Assembly (NCBI GenBank): GCA_013398175.1
Contig: VZRZ01001230.1
Span: 186,001 to 250,000, forward strand
Direction: 5' to 3'
DNA: 64,000 nucleotides
Origin: Climacteris rufus
Taxonomy: Eukaryota > Chordata > Aves > Passeriformes > Climacteridae
Positions 49,908-61,234 of this stretch are shown here, one piece after another. The position numbers were made by a program, and so were the translations under genes. A model generated the notes under the pieces. The model was given only the letters and a program-made list of their open reading frames with translations. It searched no databases and was not told where the DNA came from. Within the stretch, counting starts at the first letter, position 1; every line of letters begins with the position of its first letter.

Positions 49908-52900
49908 CATCCCCATAGCACTTCTTTTGCCCTTCTTTGAACCTTTTCAAGTCTATAACATTAAAGATGAGCACATGCCATGGAAACTTCCCATGATTTC
50001 TGTCTCTTCTCCCATAACTTTTAACACCTGACTTCATCTTTTGACAGCATTGAACAGAGGAACCATTATGGAACTATTACAGCTCTAAAAATATCACCTT
50101 GCTCTGTGAACACAATATTTGTAAATCATCTATACCCAGTGTCAGAGTTTCTAATGTGATCGGTTTTTGGGTGAGCATATGCCTTTCCACAAAATAATTG
50201 GCTCTTCTTCCCTGGTCTTCTAATCTCCTCACAGCTGAACTGTAGCAAGACTAAAAGAAAACACCTACCCTCATGCTCAGCCAGGAATTACAATCAAGAT
50301 TTCAAATACACTCTTGCATAAACAGAGGCCTAGAAGAGGGTATAATAGAGCCTTCACAAGCAGCGCTTGAAATACAACCACAGTATGAAATTGCACAGCT
50401 TTGCATTAAGAAAATCCAACTCAGAGATAATTGGTTTGAATGCCTCTTTATTGACAATACACTGCACAAGAAAGCTCAATATTTAGTATGGTTTAGTTTT
50501 CCAAGATTAAATTTATAAAAGCTCACTACATCAGGAGTGGAAACAATTCCACCCACCTGAGGATCACCCTTGAAACTGAAGAGCAACCCACCATCATGAC
50601 GTGTTTCTCAGTTGCTTCCTTACTTTTAAGATCTTGTGTGGTTGCTTTTGAATTCAAACCATTCTTTTCTGCTATTTTATGTTTTATTGAATTTCACCCA
50701 AGAGAGTAGAGATTCACAGAAGTTCTCTTGAGTGTGGCTTTAGGCATATCGGTATTGTACAATGAAAGGAGAACAATACACAACACAAAAAGAAATACCG
50801 TTATGGAACAAATTGCTTTTTCTAGGTCAAATTGAGCACTCCCTTATACAGAAAACAACTAAAAACCAGTAGAAAACTCCCATGAAGAGCTGTTACCTTG
50901 TGAAAGAAAGGATATTATAGTATAAATACTAGATTTATTAAGCATAATCTTGTAGCTTTGTTTTCTGTTTGTTTTTTTTTTTGGGGGGGGTGTTTATTTG
51001 TTGGTTTCTTTTCTTTGTTTGTTTTTTCCTTCCTTTTTAGTTAATAAATTAAGATTTTCTGTCTAGCACTCATCTCATCATTCTAGATACCAATAGCACA
51101 TCTTATCTACACTCTAAACTACTTTCTAAAGTACTTCTGGTCACCTCAGAAAGCTTTAGTTTCTGTAACACTTTGATTTCTGCTTTCTGAATTTCACATA
51201 TCATCTGTCACTTGGATCACCTTTATCATATTTGTTTTCACTTTGTTTTCTCTCACTGAGAAGAGCACAGAATGACCTTGTAAAGGTCTTATACAAATTC
51301 ATGTATTATTTAAGTCCAATTTCTCAAAATATTTTTGTTGAAGTAATGTGAACAGTATAGCTCAGCTGATCCTGCAACTCATGCTAAAGTATATTGAATA
51401 ACTAAACTTACCAACAAAACCATAAAACTGGATGCTTATTCTTACATAACAGCCATGCAATGCCATGTATTACAGTGCTGTAATGTATTTGATATTGTCT
51501 GCCAAAATGTAACTGATTTACAAGTCTTTGTGCAGTGCTTTGAGAGACCACTAAAAATGACAGAGAAAGGTATAACTGAAAATGCCTGAGTTTGAACACT
51601 AGCCACAAATTTTGTCCAGAGTTTTAGAACTTCTTTGAATTTGGACCCTTAGATTCTTCAAATGCTGGGGAAAAAACCTCCTTATTATTTACTTCATTTC
51701 ATGCAACTAAAGAAAACAAAGAATTTGCTCACAGAGAAACATGAAGTCAGTGTTTAGGCTTTGGGCACTGCAGTTTTTTCTTTCTTTTCTTTTGATTGGT
51801 TTCTGCATTACTCAGAAGAGGAAAGCTGGAGAGACCTTACTTTCTCTCATCCACATTGTTTCAATTCTCCATTTCCATTTGCACTTGTTCTTCTCCTACT
51901 GCATACAATTGATGCATAGCACCATGGTTGAGAACACAAACGCAATCTGTTGTTGACAAAAATTGATAAAATCTATGCCTAAACTTCACAACTCTTACTG
52001 TAGGTCTTCTCTTCTCTTATAACATACACTATGGAAACCATAATTATATTTAACCCTTAACATTGAATCAAAGCCCAGAGGATTTTAAACCTTAAACTAT
52101 TGTACACCATCTACAGAAAGATGCTTAGAAAAAGTGGGATTCAGATGGAACTGTAAATTAAATGAGAAATCTTTTCCAAGACAGAACAATCCTAATATTA
52201 AATTTAGAAATAAATAATTACATGTCATATGTCAGAATGAAACACCAAATCAAGACAGCATCTTACAGGCAGGCATCTGCCAGTTTACATTAGATATCTA
52301 ATCATAGCAAGGGTCAACACAATTGACAGGATGCAGTTATCTGCTACTAAACGTTAGTGCACAGAAATAATAAATTCATTTTCATCCAACAGTCATCAGC
52401 TAATTTGCTCTACTTCAGTCTCTCATAGTGTGGGGTCCAGAAACTGCATCCAAGCCTTTTTCAAAACCGTGTGCAATTCCACAGGTGACTGAAGTGTCTT
52501 TTTCAGAGATTTAATTTATTCCTTAGGGTGACACCAGAGGAATCTTCTAATTATGCCTTTCACGTAAGAAACTAATGCAGAAAGCCTTTGTCCTTCATGA
52601 CATAACTGTGGGGATTTAGTGCAGGTGTAACCATTCCCCTTTCTCAGAGGCAACCCTGATCCCACTGGATATAAGAAATTTAAACCTAGTGAAAGAGGGA
52701 CACATATTTGCACATTCTCTACTGCTGCTTCCAGGATCACCCAGAAACAGTCTCAAACCTTCCTAGACCTAAATCTAACCTGAGAAGATCACTTGGCAAC
52801 CTGTGAAGCATGCTGGCATTGCTGGAGTGCAGAAACTTGTCTGTAACAGCACAAACGTGCAGTTTCAAGGTTATATATACATGCTATTTTAGTTCTCTGC

Positions 52901-55298
52901 CAAAATAATCATTCTGATAAAAGACTTCTAGTCCTGTAAATTTATGACATTTAATGTCTCTATTTTCACATTTAATAAATGCCACTGTCAAATCACTATC
53001 TGAAAGTCTATTGTGGTAGATCAGATAAAACCAGCAAATCACATTTTGGAAGCATTCCAGCCTTACAAAACTAAGACTGTGGTTGTTACTGATGTTTTCA
53101 TGTATGTACCTCCCCCAGCATCTTATCTGTACTGCAGGCTGCTAGTTAGCATCATGCTGTGAAGGCAAAAGGAAGGAAGAATTATTACAACAGCAGTTTG
53201 TAGAAAAGTAGAGCTATCTCCTACACGTGCCTAGTATTACACACTGGTATTTTCCAAATTCAGTTTCTTTGTTCTAAGAAGACACACTGGCAGCAGCTTT
53301 CTGAGAGAGTACTTGGCAATTTTACACTGGAAGCCATAATTCTTACCTACCTTCTACACCACAAACCCCCTTACTTTTAGAAGCTGACAACCAAAACTTT
53401 CACCAATCTTGCAGCCAAGAGTTGAAAAAAAAAAAAATTGACACTGCATCTCTCAACTGGGTGTCCAATTGACATGCATTCAAAAGATGCCTAGTGTGTA
53501 CAGAAGGTTAAAGAGGACTAGTCCACAGAAGGACATATTTCTTAATAAAACAAGCCCTTTAAACATCCTATTTTGGGTTGTTTTCTAAAGCCTTCAGGCT
53601 AGAGAAAACTGTTAACACAATGTTATGTCCAATAAATTGAATATCTTTGCCAGCGCCTAGATATTGCAGTTAATGTGAGCTTCTAAGATAACAAATATAG
53701 CTGTTTAGCTGAAAATAAACAAGGACTTGTCCACTCAAATGCATCCCTGTGAAACCTCCTCTTAAAGCAAATGTGGGCCTCTCTAAACAAATCACATTAA
53801 TACAGGGAAAAAAAAGTTTCCTCTAACCTTTTTACTGTGAAACCATCAGAGACAAGAAAAAAACAGCCTGTAGGTCCTGCACAGAACTGCAGATCTGGAG
53901 TCCATCAATTCCCTTGACAGCACACCAGCTTTTTGTGCTGCAGGTGTCTTGTACATGTGAAGAAAGTATGATTCCTTGACAGACCTAAATAAAGCACAAG
54001 ATTTTAATTTAGTCCACAACAGAACAACTGAAAACAACAAAAATAGTTATTTGGTCATTATTGATTAAAGGAGAGAAGGAAGAGAAAAAGAAGAGGAATT
54101 TTAGTAACACCCATGACATACTAACTTCAGTCAGCTAGAATCCCAAAACAGCCCTAAAACCTAACACAGAGAGCAAGCACTGTAAAACTACTATTCTACT
54201 TCATAAGTGGAAGTTCAGTTTACCATTTTAGCTACTGGAAACATGTCATCCCTTTTCATTGGTAACCAGCATCACTAATGCAATTTCTCCTCCCAAGGAG
54301 AGACTTAGCTACGAATCCCTACAGACCTGGAAGGTTTGTACATAGGTATAGTACGGCGAACTGGCCCAGGGAATATGATATTGGGCTAAATATTTAAGAG
54401 ACCTTCTAGCTTTTGGCCTCCAATCTGCAACACAACTATGGTGTGACACTTTAGCTCTGTGAAGTATCTCACTTCTTCTGTCTTCCCTCCCTCCTTGTGT
54501 CTGTCTTCCACATGTGTGGTGACACCATGCTTAACAGTCATTCTGTCTAGACTAAAAAATATGTTACAAAATATGGTTTAGAAAACCAGAAACAATCACA
54601 AATTTTATGTTAGAAATCACTACCTCTATCTCATGACAGGTAGAAGGTCTCAAGTAGAAACACATGAATTGAGGAAAAAAGTCTCCTTTAGGAAATTCCT
54701 CAGCAAAAGCACAACAAGGCAATGTCTTTTTCTCACCTTTGGTTTATGAGATGATACCTTTATACCTTTTGATGTTGCAACTATAGTTTTGAAGTAAAGA
54801 ATATAAATATCAATATTCTATTCAATCATCAAACACTGGAGCATAGACCTTACATTTGAGAAGACACATCAAAGCTTTAGATACAGATAGATTTCCCCCT
54901 GTCCTTGTTTTCTGGATATTTTAGAAAATACCCTCAACCTCAAGTTTAAGACAGTGACAAAAAAGTACAAGGTAAGCATTACATTTTTAATTGCTGCATG
55001 CTTCACATCATTTCTCTAAAGCAGAAATATGTGCGATTCCCTTCAAAATTTCTTGCCAGGAAAGTATACAGAGAAAGGACAAGCCTATGCTTGATTTTCC
55101 CCTTTTGACCCATTCAAAACAATAGAGGAAGAGAAATTCAAACCTGGAGTTTTCTTCATCTCTGGCAGCTGATGGAATAATTCAAGTTTGAAAAGACCTC
55201 AGAATTCAAGTTTTGAACCAACACCTGTCAGAGACTGAAAAAGTTCATGCCTCAAACATTGATATAAAGTTTTGCTCATTAAGAAACTACAACTAAAG
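49908..55298. other. Unannotated AT-rich DNA, no gene recognised
   Basis: 5.4 kb with no exon or interspersed repeat that I can identify. A T12-G8 homopolymer junction lies near 50971-50990. Confidence 0.6.
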
Positions 55299-55830
55299 AG
55301 AAGCCTCCTTGAAGACTGAGACTTTGGATTGTAAGCCAAACTGCTAAGATTAGATAAAGGGAATGCTATTGTTCAATCGTCTCAGGTCTGACCACTTTGG
55401 TGATCCTAATCCACCAAAGACCCCCTGAAGTCCACCCCAGACTCATTCCTGAGGCCTGGAACCACAGGATTGCACATGATGTGAAGTGATGCAGTGCATC
55501 CAGGGTCTGCTATGAGACAATGGCAAACCTGCCTCCACCCTCCTCCAGGGAGGAGGTGCCTGGATTTTCCTACCTGGCCTGACATATATTAACCTATGGA
55601 ATTCTATGCTTTTTGGGGGACCCTCACCACCAAGAAGACCTGCTGGAGAGGATCGGTGCAACACTGTTGGGATCCACAGAGTGGTGATATTTTCTTTACT
55701 CTCTTTCTGTCCCCCCACTTCCTTTTCTATTTCTTTCTTTTACTTTCTTTCTCTTTCCCATCTTTACTTTCAAATAAAATCCATACTAATGACACTGGCA
55801 TATGGTCTCATTTGTGCCTTAATTTGGGCA
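55299..55830 (+). mobile_element. Solo LTR-like unit, shorter copy, plus
   Basis: Recognised by alignment to the inverted copy at 58721. Shared blocks are the gattagataaagggaat stretch with ttcaatcgtctcaggtct, gggaggaggtgcctgg, gggggaccctcaccaccaag, the T/C-rich run, the AATAAA signal (55773-55778) and catatggtctcatttgtgcc, ending near aatttgggca. The order of promoter-like cacatatatta, pyrimidine run and AATAAA fits an LTR. The 5' edge is set only by homology and no TSD was found. It lacks about 290 bp present in the other copy. Confidence 0.75.
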
Positions 55831-55929
55831 GAGAAATATCTAAATAACCTTAATAAACTGGACCTTAACAAAACCCTCACTGTACTTATGTTTTTTTGTG
55901 CTAATAAAGCAGAATTCATGTTATTTACA

Positions 55930-56563
55930 TGTGGCAGCATATGTGGCAAAAGCCACAGCTCCACAGGCTCAAGACTGGTGGGCACAGCCTGAGGTTGCCA
56001 CCGTCTGAGTCATACTCCCTGCTCAGGGTGAGCTTTTTGGTTCACCCCCAGCGTCCCTTGCACCTTGGTTTACATATTTCAGTTCACTGCTTAGTTGCTA
56101 CATTAGTTCATGTTCTGTATAAGGTTATGTTCTAGAAACTTCATTGCAGTTCAGTTCTCTATTGGTTACATGCTAATCCCTGTATCCCAATTGGTTACTT
56201 TCCCCTGCTTGTATCCCTATAAATCCCCTGCTCCCCTTCAGTCCGAGCTCCTGGTTACTGAAGCCTTCAGCTCTCCTGGCTCCCTGCGCCACCTCAGACC
56301 CTCTCCTGCCTTCCCTGCTGCCTCTCCCTGGGAAATAAAAGAGCTGGAAATCACACCAGGGCCCTTCTCTCTGGCCTTTGTCCTAGCCTGCGCCCGTGCT
56401 ATCGGCCCGGGGCTGTCTCTCGCACAGAGGAGCCAGCACTAAAAGAGCTGCCGGAGGACACCCTGTGTTTGAGGACACTGCAAGCGGCAGCCCCCAGGAA
56501 ACCACGGTCACTCCCAGAATAACGCTGAGTGGCCTCGAGCAGGCCCCCGGAGCCAGCGTTACA
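55930..56563 (+). mobile_element. Probable LTR with CCAAT, TATA and AATAAA signals
   Basis: A GC-richer unit with an LTR-like signal order: two inverted CCAAT boxes (attggtta at 56161 and aattggtta near 56189) with atgctaat between them, then ctataaat (56217-56224), then AATAAA (56334-56339) and a GC-rich U5-like end. No second copy exists in the window and no TSD was found, so both ends are guesses (TG at 55930, CA at 56563). It starts about 100 bp after the preceding LTR. It could instead be a host promoter, but no exon follows. Confidence 0.5.
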
Positions 56564-57134
56564 GGGGTAGTCTCAATGCAACTCATTGAACACATCCTGA
56601 TTAAAGAGGAGAGAGGGAGAGAGAAAGTCCCATGCTGTAATTTTCCACAAGGCAAACCATCAAAGTACAACAAATTAGATCACCTCAAATGCACTTCTGC
56701 ACATCCATCACACTATTGTACCCAGGAACACTCTGGAATATTTCAAAATTAGTCCTAACTTGAAGGACTGTTGATTGTCTGCTATATGCTACACTTTCTG
56801 ACAGATCCAGCTGTAAGAAAGAAAATTATGCCAAGAATGTTTTGAAACACAGGTGTCTATCTGAACACCTTGTTTAACTTTTATTACTTACTAAGAAGAA
56901 ATTAATAATAACTCTTTTCTAAGGAAATGAAAAATACGTCTCAATGGCAATATTTCAGAACAAATTAGACAAACTTCTCCCAGAAATTACTTATTTATTG
57001 TTAGTGACAAGAAATGAACTAAAATTTGTCATTCTGCTTTTCTAGTCCTGTATTTTTGTTATTCTATGTACCAACACTCCTCTGAACTCTACTACAAGAA
57101 CTTGGACAGATAAATGAGATTATGTGGGATATAT
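56564..57134. other. Unannotated DNA, no gene recognised
   Basis: About 570 bp of AT-rich sequence between the probable LTR and a CR1 fragment. Nothing recognisable. Confidence 0.55.
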
Positions 57135-57600
57135 CAAGTAGAATCATAGAATCATCAAAGTTGGAAGAGACCTCCAAGATCATCCAGTCCAACTGCCCTC
57201 TCACCACTAGCACTGTAACCACTAAACCATGTCACCAAGGACCAGATCCAGATGCCTCTTTAATACCTCCAGGGATGGTGACTCCACCAACTCCCTGGGA
57301 AAGCTTTTCCAGTGCCTGAGCACCCTAAAAATGAAAAATGTTCTTTTTATATCTAATCTGAATTTCCTGTCTCAGCTTAACTCCATTTTCCTTCTCTCAG
57401 TGCAGTCACAGCAGAAGAAATCTGCCTCCACCTCATTACAATGTTTTTTCAATATTAAAATTGAAAATTATTTCTATTACAATAGAGAGTGATGAGATCG
57501 ACCCTGAGCCTCCTCTTCTCCAGACTAAACAATCCCAAGTCCCTCAGCCATTCCTCCTAAGACACATTTTCTAGACCTTTCATGAGGGCCCTTCTCTGGA
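57135..57600 (-). mobile_element. CR1 LINE, 5'-truncated, minus strand
   Basis: The plus strand begins with the CR1 tail in reverse (tagaatcatagaatcatcaa), then the 3' UTR and reversed ORF2 end (ttggaagagacctccaagat and ccagtccaactgccc), and later the cctcctcttctccagact stretch typical of reversed CR1 ORF2. The region near 57430-57480 is expanded by AT-rich sequence. The coding remnant is broken. This is the fourth clear CR1 copy in the window, a different subfamily from the one at 8068 judging by the 3' UTR. Confidence 0.92.
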
Positions 57601-58720
57601 CAAATGTTTTGTTTTATTGTTATTTATATTTACCTCTATGTTTGATTCTATTCCTTCTAGAAAAAATCTAGCCTGCAAGAAAAAGAGAGAGATGAGGAGC
57701 AAGAAAAGATAATATGGAATAAATCCTGCTCTCAAATAACACAAAATCACATATTATAATAAAGTTTCTAAATTGTATTGTTATAACCACTCTGTCAGAA
57801 TAAAAATTATAGTAGAATATTTTAGACACTGTTTTCTTAACTATTGCTGAAAAACAACTGGATTCCAGGCTAAAAACCCTTCCAGTTCTGGGATAAATTA
57901 GCTGCTTTCTGGGGCTTTCTTAATTCTAGATGATTTTATACCAGTCATTTACTGTAAAATGTTCTTCAATGTAAAAAAATAATTAATACGACACTTTAGC
58001 ATGTAGTGGAACAACATGTTCCACTTGTAGCAACAACATAAGAAATATCCTGCCAAGTAAAATCATTAGTACTTTCAGCATAGTTTTCTGTTACCAACAG
58101 AGCAATAGGAGATACTGTCCACAGCTTTCATTTCCCTTGCATTTTCTCAGTGTCTGTAATTGGTTTATGAGGGATGCTGCAGTGCACATCCAAAACTAGT
58201 AACTATTTTTTTGTCTTGTTCACAAATTTGTCTAACCCCTTTCTGAATATGCAGGGTCTCTTTTCAAAATTTTCTATGGATGAAATTTCAAGAAAGAAAT
58301 AAGTACTTCCATCTGTTTTAAATCTACTTCATTATTGTTTCATTAAATGTTCTCTAGTTTGTGTATTATTTGATCTGTCATTCAGGTTATATTTTGCCTT
58401 TATAATTTTTTAAACTTTGAAACCTTGAGTACTTAAATGAGAAAGAGCAGAATGCAATCAGAAACTTATAGTCAATATCTAAAATCTATATTCAATTTTT
58501 TTAAACTGCTATAAATCATCATAGGAATTTAAAACCCGCACAACAAGAGCAATAATGCTGAGTTTTCCAGTGCTGCATTAATATTATCTAGTGTTGTATT
58601 TGAAAAGAAACATGGGTTCTATCTGTTTATTGGATAGAGCTTGATAGACTTTTTACAAGTGCTTAATCACATATTGAACCTTTGTTACAGTCTGGCTATT
58701 AAAACTATTAGAAATGCCTC
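57601..58720. other. Unannotated AT-rich DNA, no gene recognised
   Basis: 1.1 kb with no recognisable feature. Confidence 0.6.
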
Positions 58721-59563
58721 TACCCGAATTAAGGTGCAAGTGAGACCATATGCCAAAATCACTAGTATGTGTTTTATTTAGTAGTAAATATGAGACAGAG
58801 GGAGAGATAGGAAGAGAAAAAAATAGAAAAGAGGTGGGGGGACAGAAAGATAGTGACAGAGACAGATTAAGTAGAAAATATCACTACTCCATGGATCCCA
58901 ACGATGTTCTGTTGATCTTCTCCATCCTCTTCTTGGTGGTGAGGGTCCCCCAGAAAACATAGAATCTGATAGATTAATATATGTTCAGGCCAGGTGGGAA
59001 TGACCAGGTACCTCCCTGGGGAGGGAGTGGGACAAGTCTGGCACAATCTCTTGCAGCAGACTCTGGATCTGTTGCATCACTTTGCATCACATGCAGTCCT
59101 ATGGTGCAAGGCCTCCGGGGGGCACTTTGGGGGGTCTTTGATGCATTATGACACCCCTTCATTTGCCTGTCTTGTGAATGTCCTGTGAATGTGGCCTGCC
59201 CGGGGTTGGGGGTTCCATAGCTGGGCTGGTTTGTGTAAGGGAGGATGGGTTCACTGCTTCTGACCAGAGGTTACACCACAGACCTGAAACCTCCTATTCC
59301 CCTCTTGGTTGTGAGTGGAGTCTGTGCAAACATGCCCTCAGCAAATGGGTATGTGGACTATGGCCTCTCACATCCCAAACCCAGTCATGGATGGTTTTCT
59401 GTTGGGTTTGGCTTTCTTGTGGATGCATTCTTTTTTTTCAGCCCTGTTTACTTCTCGCTAGACCTGAGATAATTGAATAATACTGTCCCCTTTATCTTAT
59501 CTAGGTGGCTTAGCTCACAGGCCAAAGTTCCAGTCGAGCATCTTCAGGGAGGGGTGGGCTTCA
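58721..59563 (-). mobile_element. Solo LTR-like unit, longer copy, minus
   Basis: Inverted relative of 55299-55830. From the left it reads ccgaattaaggtgc, gagaccatatgcc, a TTTATT (AATAAA on minus, 58773-58778), a purine run, cttggtggtgagggtccccc, ggtacctccctggggagg and ggggtctttgatgcatt. Similarity is then lost for about 290 bp (59160-59450) and returns at agacctgagataattgaata, cccctttatcttatct and the caaagttccagtc end. The extra segment is either an insertion here or a deletion in the other copy. Ends are placed by homology; no TSD is seen. Confidence 0.75.
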
Positions 59564-59636
59564 GTGGTCACAGCTTCTTTGTATAGTTTGGCTATAATGG
59601 GCAAAACTCCTTCATAACAATGTTTAAGATATGAAC

Positions 59637-60265
59637 TGCTGCGGGTAAAAAGCATAACTCGAAGCCTTCAGCAGCGGTCACATGACCTGAGAAAAGCGAT
59701 TCCAAACTTTCCCAGTCTCTATAGAGTTGTGCCTGCTTCAGAGCTTCTGCAGGGCGTTTGCTCAGTTCATGAATGCGGATTAATTAAGCAGCAAAAGTAA
59801 AGAGACGAGGAAGGGTTCTTTTCCTCTTATTACCAGCAGGTTTTAATACTGGAGTNNNNNNNNNNNNNNNNNNNNNNNNNNNNNNNNNNNNNNNNNNNNN
59901 NNNNNNNNNNNNNNNNNNNNNNNNNNNNNNNNNNNNNNNNNNNNNNNNNNNNNNNNNNNNNNNNNNNNNNNNNNNNNNNNNNNNNNNNNNNNNNNNNNNN
60001 NNNNNNNNNNNNNNNNNNNNNNNNNNNNNNNNNNNNNNNNNNNNNNNNNNNNNNNNNNNNNNNNNNNNNNNNNNNNNNNNNNNNNNNNNNNNNNNNNNNN
60101 NNNNNNNNNNNNNNNNNNNNNNNNNNNNNNNNNNNNNNNNNNNNNNNNNNNNNNNNNNNNNNNNNNNNNNNNNNNNNNNNNNGGTAGTGGGGGGTGCCAG
60201 CCCCCTCGGCGCCAGCACAGCGGGGCCGGGCCGGGCCGTTGGCTACCCCCAGAGGCACTGCAACA
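59637..60265 (-). mobile_element. GC-rich ERVK-like solo LTR, minus (6-bp TSD atgaac), with gap
   Basis: On minus it starts TGTTGCAGTGCCTCTGGGGG and ends ...TTTTTACCCGCAGCA. The exact 6-bp repeat atgaac flanks it (59631-59636 and 60266-60271). The 3' region aligns closely with the copy at 43304, and the AATAAA-region sequence is changed to tattaaaacc on minus. A 327-base run of N covers most of the 5' half, so its real length is unknown. The frames of 142-156 codons across the Ns are meaningless. Confidence 0.93.
59856..60182. other. Assembly gap (327 N) inside the LTR
   Basis: The gap falls in the GC-rich, G-run part of the LTR, the part equivalent to 43740-43880. Such sequence is often lost by sequencing chemistry, so the gap probably holds more LTR rather than unique DNA. 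Confidence 0.98.
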
Positions 60266-60271
60266 ATGAAC

Positions 60272-60818
60272 CATTTCAGTCTCTGACAACCTTCTTACAC
60301 TTTTGGTCTCCACAGCTCTTGATAATACTGTGATCTAAAGCTCAATTTTAGTCTGTGTGGAATTGTACTTCCTTTGGCCTGATAATTTTATTGGATGTTC
60401 CTATTTCCTGGGCACTCAAAAAGAGTGAATAATTGTTCCTTAATCAACCTCTTCAGTGCTGAGCAAATCTGCCACATCTATCTCCTGCTGTCTGTTTTGC
60501 AGTCTGAAGAGTCCTAGTTTATTAAGTATTTCTTAATATGAAAACTGATCCATTTCTTTGATCATGCTTGTCAACTTTCTTTGTACTTTCATAGACTTTC
60601 TGAGATAGGATGATTAGAACAGCATGAAGCACTCAAGATGTATGTACCATGTGTTTATACAATGTAATCAGACATTGTGGGTTTCTAAATTCTTTTGCTA
60701 ATACTGCTTTATATTCTTCCTCTCTTATTCATTGGTGTTGGTATGAATCTGATATTTTTATAGAGCAACGCATAATAATGTAAGATGTTTTTACTGAGTA
60801 GAATCAGATAATTTACCT
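60272..60818. other. Unannotated DNA between two LTRs
   Basis: About 550 bp. The stretch near 60360-60600 might be a decayed CR1 (ctgctgtctgttttgcagtctg, gtcaactttctttgtactttc) but I am not sure enough to call it. Confidence 0.5.
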
Positions 60819-60822
60819 GACA

Positions 60823-61230
60823 TGTTGCCTTAGGTTTTAACCCTTATATTTTTCAAATTCTGCGTTGTCTGGCGTGTATGCTTTATAGCTCATTAGTTGC
60901 TGTTCTCTACAGACAAAACAGTGCCACTCTGGATTTAGTCTTCAAGGACATTCAGGCTGCCCAGACCCAAGCTTCTAAAGAGGGTGGAGCGAGCTGAGGG
61001 AGCTAGGGGAAAATTGTAAAGTTTTAATTGGTAAATCTATGCTGATATGCAAATGGCCCAAACCTATAAAAGTGTGGAGAACTCATGACTCGTCATCCAT
61101 TTTGGGTGATGCCCCTGGGGGGTTTTGTCTGCCTTAAATGTACCTGTGAAGGCCTTTCGAATAAATACCCACCTTTTATTCCCTTACTCCTGACTAGTCT
61201 CAGTTTTTGAGCTAGCCTTTTTAGGCAACA
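60823..61230 (+). mobile_element. Solo LTR, ERV1-like (4-bp TSD gaca)
   Basis: A 408-bp unit from TGTTGCCTTAGG to AGGCAACA with the exact 4-bp repeat gaca on both sides (60819-60822 and 61231-61234). A 4-bp duplication is usual for class I (ERV1) integration. It carries ATGCAAAT (61047-61054), TATAAAAG (from 61065) and AATAAA (61160-61165). It is very close in sequence to the nested copy at 33219, with small indels around the G-rich stretch. It is a solo copy with no retroviral interior. Confidence 0.94.
61047..61072 (+). promoter_or_regulatory. Octamer plus TATA box in ERV1-like LTR
   Basis: ATGCAAAT is followed at the same distance as in the 33219 copy by TATAAAAG. Conservation of the pair in two independent insertions suggests it belonged to the active family promoter. 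Confidence 0.65.
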
Positions 61231-61234
61231 GACA

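Noticed and set aside
55930..56563. CCAAT/TATA region as a host gene promoter with a CpG island
   Set aside because: An AATAAA signal follows within 120 bp of the TATA box, the usual LTR layout, and no exon follows. I kept it as a probable LTR with low confidence.
59784..60313. Frames of 142-156 codons made mostly of X
   Set aside because: They run through 327 N inside an LTR and have no sequence support.
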